Notes under the pieces: generated by a model
The model's input: the letters and a program-made list of their open reading frames with translations, nothing else
Told to the model about the DNA's origin: nothing
Databases searched by the model: none
Translations under genes and position numbers: made by a program
Shown here: in pieces, positions 42,610-52,112 of the stretch
Layout: each line of letters opens with the position of its first letter
How positions within the stretch are numbered: position 1 is the stretch's first letter
Source of the DNA: JAAXGI01 sp965206975
Lineage (GTDB): Bacteria; Gemmatimonadota; Gemmatimonadetes; Longimicrobiales; Gaopeijiaceae
DNA length: 64,000 nucleotides
Assembly: GCA_965206975.1 (NCBI GenBank)
Contig: OZ242253.1
Span: forward strand, 2,480,001-2,544,000
Reading direction: 5' to 3'

Positions 42610-43626
42610 CTAGGCGGGAGCTGCTGCCACTCCCCCCAGCCGCGCGGCGCGCACTCTCTGTCTCTCCAGCCACCCATTCGAAAAGTACAGGCTCCGGCTC
42701 TGGAGCACGACGCTTCGCACCTCCCTTCGGCTCACCTTCACCGGGCCCGTGAAAGTTGCGATGTTGTCCCGGCTCACTTCGGCCGTTCGGAGCGCAAGGA
42801 GCGCGGGGATGATGCAGAAGATCCGGATCCCGCGTTCCCGCCGGGGGACCTCGCTGCAGTATGTCAGCGCGTCGGAGATGTGGCACCCCGCCTTGGCCAC
42901 CAGGAAGTTCAGGACCTCGAGCTGCCGCCCCCGGTCCAGCGCCTGAAGGTCAGGGGGCGCGTCGGCACGGCGAGCCCCCCGGTCCAGGACATGCCGAGGC
43001 ACGTAGGTCCACCCTCGACGGGGGTCCTCGTGGAGACCCCGAATCACATTCACGGTCTGGAGTCCGAGCCCGAAGGAGACGGCGGTTGCTAGGAGGGACT
43101 CCCGGCGCTCCCGCACGTGCCGGGAGTACGCCGAGAAGAGGTCGGTCAGGAGGAGCCCGACCCGACCCGCCACCTCGAACATGTAGTCGTCGAGCGCACT
43201 CTCATTGGGGAAGTCGGCCCCGCGTTCAGCCCACTGCGCCATACCCCTCGTCGTCGCAGCCGTGTGCTGTCGGATGGGTTCACGGAGCTCGGGTCCGAGC
43301 CGTCCGAGGTCTTCGAGGATGGAGCTTGCCTCAAGCGCCGCCCGGTAGTCGGGCAGCGCCTCGTCCACGGGGGAGACCGCTTCGCGGAGCCCGATCGCCT
43401 CCTCCGGGTCCGCCCCCTTCCCCGCGTCCTCGACCATCCGGGCCCAGCGCTCGAGCGCGTCCCTCTTGCGAGGAGCCGGCAGGGTGGGTGAGTCCTCGAA
43501 GTAGTCCGCGACCCGGAGCACCAGGTATGCGAGTGTCACGGCGTCCCGAAGCCGCCCCGGGAGCGCCTCGATTCCGACGGCAAAGGTTCGGCTCGTGGCC
43601 CGGAGGAGCTCGTGGTGATGCCGCAT
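42610..43626 (-). CDS. Squalene/phytoene synthase family protein
   Basis: 338 residues, all-helical isoprenoid synthase. The first Asp-rich motif is intact (LRVADYFED, a DxxED form like eukaryotic squalene synthase). The second reads NVIRGLHEDPRRGWTYVP, where enzymes normally have RDxxED, so one metal-binding Asp is Gly. The segment ISDALTYCSEVPRRERGIRIFC followed by IIPALLALRTAE is also closer to eukaryotic-type squalene synthase than to HpnC/HpnD. It could make squalene or a related C30 hydrocarbon if the substitution is tolerated. No other isoprenoid genes are near. ATG 43626 was chosen from the conserved start; the frame is open upstream to 43833. Confidence 0.82.
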   Translation of the reverse strand: MRHHHELLRATSRTFAVGIEALPGRLRDAVTLAYLVLRVADYFEDSPTLPAPRKRDALERWARMVEDAGKGADPEEAIGLREAVSPVDEALPDYRAALEASSILEDLGRLGPELREPIRQHTAATTRGMAQWAERGADFPNESALDDYMFEVAGRVGLLLTDLFSAYSRHVRERRESLLATAVSFGLGLQTVNVIRGLHEDPRRGWTYVPRHVLDRGARRADAPPDLQALDRGRQLEVLNFLVAKAGCHISDALTYCSEVPRRERGIRIFCIIPALLALRTAEVSRDNIATFTGPVKVSRREVRSVVLQSRSLYFSNGWLERQRVRAARLGGVAAAPA

Positions 43627-43787
43627 GGCCGGGGACCGTCGGGGCGACGCGAATGGGGCGTGGAAGAGGTGCGTAGACGGGCGGGAAGCTAAGGCGGGGA
43701 CGGGGTGGGAACAACCAGCCGGGTCCGGCCTCGGGGCCGCACCGGACTCTGTCCGCGACCCGTGTCGGCGGACGGGGCGCCGGGAGG

Positions 43788-43815
43788 TTGACAGTCGGAG
43801 GCGGACGGGTAGATT
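43788..43815 (+). promoter_or_regulatory. Sigma70-type promoter of groESL
   Basis: A perfect TTGACA (43788-43793), a 16-base spacer and TAGATT (43810-43815, four of six). The CIRCE operator begins about eight bases downstream, where repression of transcription start would be expected. Confidence 0.68.
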
Positions 43816-43822
43816 GATGGCG

Positions 43823-43857
43823 GTTGTTAGCACTCACTTGAGATGAGTGCTAACAAC
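43823..43857 (+). promoter_or_regulatory. CIRCE operator (HrcA binding site)
   Basis: The exact consensus TTAGCACTC-N9-GAGTGCTAA at 43827-43853, extended by a further 4-base pair of arms (GTTG and CAAC). It is the binding site of the HrcA repressor, so groESL is expected to be induced by heat or unfolded protein. hrcA itself is not in the window. Confidence 0.97.
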
Positions 43858-43917
43858 TTGGCGTGACCTCATGCCGTTTGTCGAACCTATCAGTCGTAGT
43901 ACGACGAGGAGAATCGC

Positions 43918-44211
43918 ATGGCGAACAAGATACAGCCCCTTTCGGACCGGGTCGTTGTGCAGGCCCTCGACGAGGCCGAGCAGACGCGGGGTGGCCTGTA
44001 CATCCCGGACACGGCCAAGGAGAAGCCCCAGCAGGGAACCGTCGTCTCGGTCGGGCCCGGGAAGCTGTCGGACCAGGGCGAGCGCCTTGCCCCGGACGTG
44101 AAGGAGGGCAACACGGTGCTCTACGGAAAGTATTCGGGCACCGAAGTCACGGTGGATGGCGAGGATTATCTGATCCTCCGGGAGTCGGACATTCTCGCGA
44201 TCATCGCGTGA
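43918..44211 (+). CDS. groES: Co-chaperonin GroES
   Basis: 97 residues, the normal length. It begins KIQPLSDRVVVQALDEAEQT; the mobile loop GGLYIPDTAKEKPQQG and the closing GEDYLILRESDILAII are standard. It caps the GroEL ring to fold proteins in the cytosol. It lies 60 bases after the CIRCE operator and 79 bases before groEL. Confidence 0.98.
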   Translation: MANKIQPLSDRVVVQALDEAEQTRGGLYIPDTAKEKPQQGTVVSVGPGKLSDQGERLAPDVKEGNTVLYGKYSGTEVTVDGEDYLILRESDILAIIA

Positions 44212-44290
44212 CCGAGTCCGCGCCGAGAAGACGCAGGCCGAGCACACTTGAAGGCAATGCGGGATCACAGAAGATAAGGAGGTAGTACCG

Positions 44291-45940
<1,650 letters not shown>

Positions 45941-46046
45941 GCCGTCTCACCCCGGAGGTCGACGTTCGGCGGGGCGGGGAGCTGCGGCTTCTCGCCCCGC
46001 CCGAGCATCCGGGAACGAATCCGCTCGCCTCGGCGTACGAATCCTT

Positions 46047-46841
46047 ATGAACGCCGCTCCGAATGGGTTCTCCCGTCTCCTCCTCCTCGCAGCCGCGAGC
46101 GGGGCGGTGCTCCTCTCTTCGGCCGGGGATCTTCAGGCCCGCCAGAATCCCCTTGTTGGCGGCGTCGTCCTCGACGAGACAACCGAGTTCCCCATTGCCG
46201 GGGCAAGCGTCGTCATCGAGTCGATCGAGACGGAGACCGAGAGCCGCGAGGACGGTCGGTTCGGCTACTATGAGGTGCCGCCCGGCACCGTCACGGTGCG
46301 TGTTCAGGCCCCGGGGCGCGCCGTCATCGTCGAGGAGGTCGAGGTCGGCACCGACGACATCGTCTTCGTCCGCTTCCTCCTTCCGGGACTGGCGGCGCTC
46401 CTCTCCGAGATCGTCGGCAACGTCGAGGCCTCCGGCGTGGCCGGGAATCCGTCGAGAGCGAGCTCGAGTGCTACGGCTACCGACCTGGTCGAGGCCCGCC
46501 TGCCACCGGGGATCGCGATGGTCGTCGGAGGCGCGCGGGAGACGGCACCTCGAGTACGGCTGAGGGGGGAGAACAGCCTCCGTCCCCGTGGGGGGCCTGT
46601 CGTCTTCGTCGACGGGATACGGGTCGGCAACTTGGACCGGGCCATCGACGTGCTGAACCAGATCCCGGCTTCGCACGTCGAGGATGTCCAGGTCCTGAGA
46701 GGTCCGAGCGCCGCGTTCCTCCAGGCCTTTGCATCCGATGGGGTGATCATGGTCACGACGACTGCGGGCTCGGCGGTTCGAAGCCCCGAGGGTGGCCGTT
46801 CACCCGATGACGAGGCGTTGCCGGAAGCGCCGCTCCCATAG
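46047..46841 (+). CDS. Secreted plug-only TonB-receptor-like protein (carboxypeptidase-regulatory domain plus plug)
   Basis: 264 residues. A signal peptide (LLLLAAASGAVLLSSAGDLQA) is followed by a regulatory-like beta-sandwich (GGVVLDETTEFPIAGASVVI, EDGRFGYYEVPPGTVTVRV) and a plug-type domain (RLRGENSLRPRGGPVVFVDG, IPASHVEDVQVLRGPSAAFL, DGVIMVTT). The sequence ends with a short disordered tail exactly where a TonB-dependent receptor would begin its 22-strand barrel. There is no barrel coding downstream in any frame, and the end is not ragged, so it looks like a real stand-alone protein, not a truncation. The partner and function are unknown. It starts 106 bases after groEL. Confidence 0.75.
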   Translation: MNAAPNGFSRLLLLAAASGAVLLSSAGDLQARQNPLVGGVVLDETTEFPIAGASVVIESIETETESREDGRFGYYEVPPGTVTVRVQAPGRAVIVEEVEVGTDDIVFVRFLLPGLAALLSEIVGNVEASGVAGNPSRASSSATATDLVEARLPPGIAMVVGGARETAPRVRLRGENSLRPRGGPVVFVDGIRVGNLDRAIDVLNQIPASHVEDVQVLRGPSAAFLQAFASDGVIMVTTTAGSAVRSPEGGRSPDDEALPEAPLP

Positions 46842-47278
46842 CATGGCCCCGGCGGGTGGAACGCCCGGCGCCCGGCGGGAATTCGACCCCGCCCCCGTGA
46901 CATAGGGGATCGTCTCCCACCCCCGGAGCGGCCGCGCGCGCGTTCCATGGCTGGAAGCTCCCCGGTCCCGCACGGTTGGCAGTGTTCGGCGGCGGCTCCT
47001 CTCCCGGGCCGATTGCCGCCGGGGCCGGCGCAGTGGCCCTTCGGCGCAGCTTGAACGAGGCGCCGGCTCGGCCGACCTCCAAACGCCGTCCTTTCCGGCC
47101 GTTGGCAGGAGGAGGACGTCGCAAGGGGTATGGGCGGTGCTTCTCGATGACCGGGGAAGCGCTCGGCAAAGGCACGGAGCCAGCCGCCGCGCCGCCGGAG
47201 CTCGGGTCTCGTCGGGTTGCGGCGGCGCCTTCGCGCAGGGAGGACCGACTTCGACGAACGGTCTCTCAGCCGGTGTCC
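46842..47278. other. Intergenic region, no gene recognised
   Basis: 437 very GC-rich bases between convergent genes. A TCGAATTCCCGCC-like stretch read on the minus strand looks like a tRNA T-arm, but no acceptor or anticodon arm can be paired with it. No convincing terminator, promoter or coding frame was found. Confidence 0.4.
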
Positions 47279-48613
47279 TTACCGGACGGCGATCTCCCGC
47301 GACTGCTCTCTCTCGCTGATCAGCCGCTCCATCTCCTCGTCGGGGACGTAGGTGATCCCGATCCACATGTGGCTCATCTCATCCGGGCCCCGGCGCCCGA
47401 ATACGACCCACTGCTCCGGATCGGGGTTGATCGGGTTGCCGGCTGTGTTGTCGAAGACCGAGGTCACGAGGAGCATCGTGCCGGCCGGAAGCACGGGGCG
47501 CGCGTCGTCCGCGTACGTGTACGTATTCTGCCAGTTGTGATCGTAGTTGTTGATCTGGCTCAGGAGCTCCTTCGTTCCGTCCGGATAGACGGCTTCGACC
47601 GTCATCGTCTTGCCCCGCGTGTGGAGATGGGGCCGAACGCTGTGGATCACGGCTGCGGACTCGAGCTTGTGAATGCCCTGGATCACCTGGTAGCCGTGGG
47701 GGGGCATCAGGAGGTCCTGGCCGCGCATGAAGTTCGGATTGTCGGCCCGGAAGAGTACCTCGCCCTCGCTCGCAAGGCGCGGCTCCTCTCCCTTCGCGTA
47801 GAACCAGAGGCCCACCTCCACAACATCGTCCACCACGTCGTGGTCCGTTGCTGCGTAATGGATGTTCCAGCTCACGGTCCCCTCGCCCGGCGGGATCGGG
47901 AGCCCCATGTCGGCGGGGTACGCCTCCCACGTCTTCCCGACGCCGTAGCGCGCGATCCCGATGCCTCTCCGCTCCCCTACGGAGAGGACGGCGTGCCCGT
48001 GGTGGACAACTTTCTTCCCGTCGGGGTAGGCCGGCTTGAACTCGGCAGCCATGAGCCAGCGCTCTTCACCGAGGCCCTCGAACGGGACATTGACCTCCCA
48101 CCACTGGTCCTGCCCCAAGCCCGGCACGGTGAAGGGTGTCGACCGGACCACGACATCCGGAGGCCGCCCGAGCTCGGCCTCGGCGCGCCACGCATCTCCC
48201 GAGGGGAACTCGAGGGGCGAGGGAAGGTCTGCGGGATCCCCTTCAGGGGCGCCCCCGTCCACCCAGCGTGCGATCAATTCGATCTCCTCGTCCGAGAGTG
48301 AGATGTCGTTCTTGAACTCCTGGATCCCGGTCTCCTTGTCCACGTGCCAGGGCGGCATGTGCCGGGTCTGGGTCTGCTCCTTGATCATCGGGCCCCAGGG
48401 CCGCGCATCCGGGTACGTCATGAGCGACATCGGCCCGATTCCCGCCGGGTTGTGGCACGCCTGGCACGACGCCTGGAGGATCGGCGCGATATCCGCCGAG
48501 AAGGTGGGTGTGCTCTCCTGGGACTCGCCGCTCATCGGGAGGAACGCCAGACCGACCGTGAGGAGAACCGCGGTGCCGGGCGCCCATCCGGCGGACATCG
48601 CTTTGTTGGCCAT
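47279..48613 (-). CDS. Secreted cytochrome c fused to a PHM-type copper monooxygenase-like domain
   Basis: 444 residues. Signal peptide (about 12-32); heme domain with CQACH at 50-54 and DIAPILQASC before it; MPPWH at 86-90 may give the distal Met. The C-terminal half matches the peptidylglycine hydroxylating monooxygenase fold and keeps its six copper ligands: His204-His205 (VVHHGH), His252 (WNIHY), His329 and His331 (RPHLHTRGK), and Met413 (GPDEMSHMW). It probably hydroxylates a substrate in the periplasm with electrons fed by the attached heme. The substrate is unknown. ATG 48613 has an AGGG site at proper spacing; 48619 and 48688 are alternatives. The gene upstream (49569-48721) is likely co-transcribed. 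Confidence 0.82.
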   Translation of the reverse strand: MANKAMSAGWAPGTAVLLTVGLAFLPMSGESQESTPTFSADIAPILQASCQACHNPAGIGPMSLMTYPDARPWGPMIKEQTQTRHMPPWHVDKETGIQEFKNDISLSDEEIELIARWVDGGAPEGDPADLPSPLEFPSGDAWRAEAELGRPPDVVVRSTPFTVPGLGQDQWWEVNVPFEGLGEERWLMAAEFKPAYPDGKKVVHHGHAVLSVGERRGIGIARYGVGKTWEAYPADMGLPIPPGEGTVSWNIHYAATDHDVVDDVVEVGLWFYAKGEEPRLASEGEVLFRADNPNFMRGQDLLMPPHGYQVIQGIHKLESAAVIHSVRPHLHTRGKTMTVEAVYPDGTKELLSQINNYDHNWQNTYTYADDARPVLPAGTMLLVTSVFDNTAGNPINPDPEQWVVFGRRGPDEMSHMWIGITYVPDEEMERLISEREQSREIAVR

Positions 48614-48720
48614 TACCATAAACCCTGTGGCTGTGGTCCGGAGGACCGGTCTCGACTCGTACCAGCGAAGCATCGCGCAGCTACCCACTAGACACCTGCC
48701 CGGAGTGAATGTGCCGAACG

Positions 48721-49569
48721 TTACTCCACGATGACTTCAATATAGATGTTTGTCCAGCAGCAGTGGAACTCGAAGGCCTCTACCGGATCGTCGATGGACT
48801 GCACCCGAAGGAGGTACGTGCCCGGCTGATCGAAGCGCGCAGTCGCCGTAGCAGTCCGGGTCGAGGGATCGATCATCGTGTTCTGCTCGGAGAACTCGAC
48901 CGATCCGGGGCCATTCTGCTTCGCCCATCCGACCCAGACCTCCTCCTCGGGATGATCCACCCAGGCGGTGAGCTCGAGCGGCTCGCCCACCCGTGCGTTC
49001 ATCGGTCCGACGAACATCCCATTCCTCCCCACCGCCTCCGCCCCGTCCTCTTCCACCCGGACGCCCGGTGCGATGTCGCCCCTCCCGGGAGAGGTCGGCT
49101 CGTCGAGCCGGTACGCGATCACGAGTTTTCCGGGAACGGAGAGCGCCTCTTCCCGGCCGCGCTGTAGCGTCCATGTCACGCGGTCATCCTCGCTGAAGCT
49201 CTCCGGGACCACGACGGGGAAGACGCAGTACCTCCGCCGGTACGAGAAGGGGCGCTCCGGGATCTGCTCGAAGAAGTCCGGCTGCGCGCCGTCGTACTCA
49301 GTCGGCTCGACGAAGTTGTTCGGCCCCCGGGGGATCGTCACGTCCTCTCCCCAGTTCACCGAGTAATATCCGAAGCAGAGCGTGTAACCCCCGTCCGGGT
49401 TCGGGTACCACCCGTCGTAGACTGGGATGACGGGCCCGCCGGATTCGACGAGAACCGAGCCGCTCCAGGGCCGCTGCGTGAGCGCGATTTCCTGCGCCGA
49501 TAGTGTATGCGCGGGTGGGCCCGAGCCCAGAGCCGCGAGAATCAGTAGGGCAGGGAGACCTCGGTTCAT
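48721..49569 (-). CDS. Secreted hypothetical protein
   Basis: 282 residues with a signal peptide ending near SAQE. The conserved segment VYDGWYPNPDGGYTLCFGYYSVNWGEDVTIPRGPNNFVEP (given by parts: GWYPNPDGGYTL, FGYYSVNW, GPNNFVEP, QPDFFEQIPERPF) marks a family of secreted beta-rich proteins found in this kind of genome, with no assigned function. Two further beta domains follow and the end (FEFHCCWTNIYIEVIVE) has adjacent cysteines. It lies 107 bases upstream of the cytochrome-PHM gene on the same strand; the pair may act together, for instance as substrate binding and oxidation, which is speculation. Confidence 0.7.
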   Translation of the reverse strand: MNRGLPALLILAALGSGPPAHTLSAQEIALTQRPWSGSVLVESGGPVIPVYDGWYPNPDGGYTLCFGYYSVNWGEDVTIPRGPNNFVEPTEYDGAQPDFFEQIPERPFSYRRRYCVFPVVVPESFSEDDRVTWTLQRGREEALSVPGKLVIAYRLDEPTSPGRGDIAPGVRVEEDGAEAVGRNGMFVGPMNARVGEPLELTAWVDHPEEEVWVGWAKQNGPGSVEFSEQNTMIDPSTRTATATARFDQPGTYLLRVQSIDDPVEAFEFHCCWTNIYIEVIVE

Positions 49570-49739
49570 CGCTGAAAGACACCCCGTGTTCGAGTCGCTT
49601 CATTGCCGCTCCCCCTCAATCTAATCGAGGCGATAGGGCCCGCAATCAGGGGATCCCCCTTCGCGGCTCGTGGCACGCGGCCCCAGCGGATCCTACCTTG
49701 GAGCCGTTCCTTGGAGAGAGACCTCCTCCGGAGAGATCC

Positions 49740-51101
49740 ATGCGCCCTTCTCAGATACCTGCGTGCGTCCTCTTTCTCGCGATCACCGCGTGCACCTCGG
49801 GACCCGCCCCGCCCGGAGGAGGAGCGGGGGGAGAGGCTGGGTTCTTCGAGGGCGCGACGCTCATCGACGGGACGGGCGGGGCGCCGATCGAGGCGTCCGC
49901 CTTCCTCGTCGAGGGGGGGAGGATCAGCTGGGTGGGGCGGGAGGGAGAGCGGGAGCCTCCCGAGGGGGCGATTCGGATCGATCTCTCGGGAAAGACCGTG
50001 ATTCCGGCGCTCATCGACGGGCACAATCACATCGGGCTCACGAATGTCAGGGATGGGACGGATAGGAAGGAGAACTACACGCGCGAGAATCTCCTCGACC
50101 AGCTCAGGCGCTACGCCTACTACGGGGTCGCCGCCGCACTCAGCATGGGGCTCGAGGCGGACCGCGAGCTCGCCTATGAGCTCCGCGGCGAGGTGATCAC
50201 CGATGCGGCCCGCTTCCTGACGGCGGGCCGGGGGATCGCGGCGACCCAGATGGGAGGCCCGCCGAGCGAGGCTCGCCTCGGGATTCCCTACGGGGCGGCG
50301 TCCGAAGAAGAGGGGCGGGCGCACGTCCGGGAGCTCCACGCCGACGGGGTTCAGTTCGTGAAGATCTGGGTGGACGACCGGGGCGGGACGGTGCCGAGGC
50401 TCCAGCCGGACGTATACCGGGCGATCATCGAGGAGGCGCACGCGCTTGGAATGCAGGTGCTCGCGCACGTGGGCCGGACATCGGCGCTCGAGGATGCCAA
50501 GGACCTCTACCGGGCGGGGGTCGACGGGTTCGTTCACACGGTTCGCGACCGCGACGTGGACGAGGAGTATCTCGCGCTCGTGCGGGAGCATCCCGAGGTC
50601 TGGACGGGCCCGAACATGCCGGCCACCCCGCTGACGAGGGAGGAGCTCGACGCGCTCGGCCAGACGCTCCCCCCGGGCCGGGTGGAGGAGATGCGGGCGG
50701 AGGTCGAGCGGCGGGAGGCCGTGGGCGACACCGCGCCGAGCGAGCTCTTTCAGCTCCACTGCCGGAACCTCCGCCGGTATCATGAGGCGGGGATGGTCAT
50801 CGGCCTCGGGACGGACGGCACGGGGGACGGGTTCGGGGTCCACCAGGAGATGGCGGGGTATACCCGCTGCGGTCTGACGGCGCACGAGGCGATCGTGGCG
50901 GCAACGAGGGTGAACGCCGAGGTCCTCGGCCTCGACGGCCTGGGCACGCTTCGCGTGGGGAAGAGCGCCTCCTTCGTCGTTCTGGACGAGAGCCCGCTCG
51001 AGGATATCCAGAACTCGCATGCGATCTCCGATGTGTATCTCCGGGGGGAGCGGGTCGATCGGGAGGCGCTACGCACAGGCTTCTTCGCCGGGGCGATGTG
51101 A
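49740..51101 (+). CDS. Amidohydrolase family lipoprotein
   Basis: 453 residues. The lipobox FLAITAC places it on the periplasmic side. It has the amidohydrolase beta-sandwich start (FFEGATLIDGTGGAPIEAS, IPALIDGHNHIG with the HxH pair), then FVKIWVDDRGG (bridging Lys), VLAHVGR and GFVHTVRD (metal His), and IGLGTDGTGDGFG (catalytic Asp). The C-terminal GTLRVGKSASFVVLDESPLEDI completes the fold. It should cleave an amide or related bond in a small molecule; family members include prolidase-like and imidazolone-propionase-like enzymes. It is paralogous to the gene at 57684-59156. ATG 49740 was chosen for the lipobox spacing. It is divergent from the neighbouring secreted-protein gene. Confidence 0.87.
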   Translation: MRPSQIPACVLFLAITACTSGPAPPGGGAGGEAGFFEGATLIDGTGGAPIEASAFLVEGGRISWVGREGEREPPEGAIRIDLSGKTVIPALIDGHNHIGLTNVRDGTDRKENYTRENLLDQLRRYAYYGVAAALSMGLEADRELAYELRGEVITDAARFLTAGRGIAATQMGGPPSEARLGIPYGAASEEEGRAHVRELHADGVQFVKIWVDDRGGTVPRLQPDVYRAIIEEAHALGMQVLAHVGRTSALEDAKDLYRAGVDGFVHTVRDRDVDEEYLALVREHPEVWTGPNMPATPLTREELDALGQTLPPGRVEEMRAEVERREAVGDTAPSELFQLHCRNLRRYHEAGMVIGLGTDGTGDGFGVHQEMAGYTRCGLTAHEAIVAATRVNAEVLGLDGLGTLRVGKSASFVVLDESPLEDIQNSHAISDVYLRGERVDREALRTGFFAGAM

Positions 51102-51116
51102 GGTGGGGGGAACGCC

Positions 51117-52070
51117 TTGACCAGCCACGCCCCGGAGGGTCATGCGGTTGAGCTCGAGCTGCTCGAGCCCCTTCCCTCCGGGATCGATGCCGGGACCCCC
51201 TTCCGTCTTCGCCTCCGTGCGACATGTCCGTCCGGCTGCGATGTGGGAGGGGCTCCCATCCTCCTCGAAATCGACGGTCGGCCTCTCGATTCGAGTGCCG
51301 AGCGAATCCTGGACGGCGAGGGCCGGGCGGTCGGGATCGAGATCGGGGCTCCCGCTCCCCGTGAGCCTGGCGAATATGCGCTGCGCGTCGTCTTCCCCCG
51401 GGAGGAAGCGGACGGTGTCGTGCACGAGGAGGCCTCGCTCTCCGTCCCGCTCCTCACCCGGCCCCACACGACGAGCATGGCAGTCTGGGGCGTTCCCTCG
51501 CCCGTCGTCACGGGTGCTTCCTTCAGCGTCCGCGTCGGCGTCAGGTGTTCGGCCGGGTGCGGGCTGGGGGGCGAGAGGGTCGTCGTGCGGGATGAGGCGG
51601 GCCGCCCCGTGGGCGAGGGTCTTCTCGGCGATGCGCCGGCGCCCGGCACGAGCGCCCTTCACCCCGCCGAGGTGGAGCTGGCGGCACCGGATGGGGAGGG
51701 TCTCGCCTCCTGGTCCGTAGGTTTCGCCGGTCCCGAGAGTCTCGAACTTTGCCATGAGGCCTCCTCCGCCTGCTTCAGCTTCATGGTCGCGGCGCGCCCG
51801 GAGCACCGGGTCACGGTGCGGGCGCTGGAGGCCGGGACGGAGCGGCCGCTCGGGAAGGTGGACGTACGGATCGGGCTCCACATGGGCTCCACGAATGAGG
51901 AGGGCGTGGCCGCGATCGATCTTCCGGGCGGGGTCCACGAGATGGTCGCGTGCAGGGCAGGGTGGGTGTTCTCCTCGCGGACGGTCGAGGTGCGGGCGGA
52001 TCTCGAGATCGAGGTGGAAGCCGTCCCTGCGCCGGATCCGGCCGAAGACGAAGAGCAGATCTGGATGTGA
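51117..52070 (+). CDS. Hypothetical protein with two tandem CxxGCxxGG beta-sandwich repeats
   Basis: 317 residues from TTG 51117 (AGGTGGGGGG upstream). No signal peptide or membrane helix is visible. Two similar domains each have a paired-cysteine motif, LRATCPSGCDVGGAPILLEI (about 33-52) and VGVRCSAGCGLGGERVVVRD (about 141-160), followed by beta-strands. A third carboxypeptidase-regulatory-like domain (VTVRALEAGTERPLGKVDV) closes the protein. The cysteine pairs could form disulfides or bind a metal. It starts 15 bases after the amidohydrolase and should be co-transcribed. Function unknown. Confidence 0.65.
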   Translation: MTSHAPEGHAVELELLEPLPSGIDAGTPFRLRLRATCPSGCDVGGAPILLEIDGRPLDSSAERILDGEGRAVGIEIGAPAPREPGEYALRVVFPREEADGVVHEEASLSVPLLTRPHTTSMAVWGVPSPVVTGASFSVRVGVRCSAGCGLGGERVVVRDEAGRPVGEGLLGDAPAPGTSALHPAEVELAAPDGEGLASWSVGFAGPESLELCHEASSACFSFMVAARPEHRVTVRALEAGTERPLGKVDVRIGLHMGSTNEEGVAAIDLPGGVHEMVACRAGWVFSSRTVEVRADLEIEVEAVPAPDPAEDEEQIWM

Positions 52071-52112
52071 GGGCCGCCCGCCACGTGGCGCTTCCGGGGC
52101 CACGTGGCCCCG

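Noticed and set aside
46880..46960. tRNA- or tmRNA-like 3' end on the minus strand (GGGGTCGAATTCCCGCC)
   Set aside because: The T-arm-like hairpin has an 8-base loop, and no matching acceptor or anticodon arm could be paired upstream.
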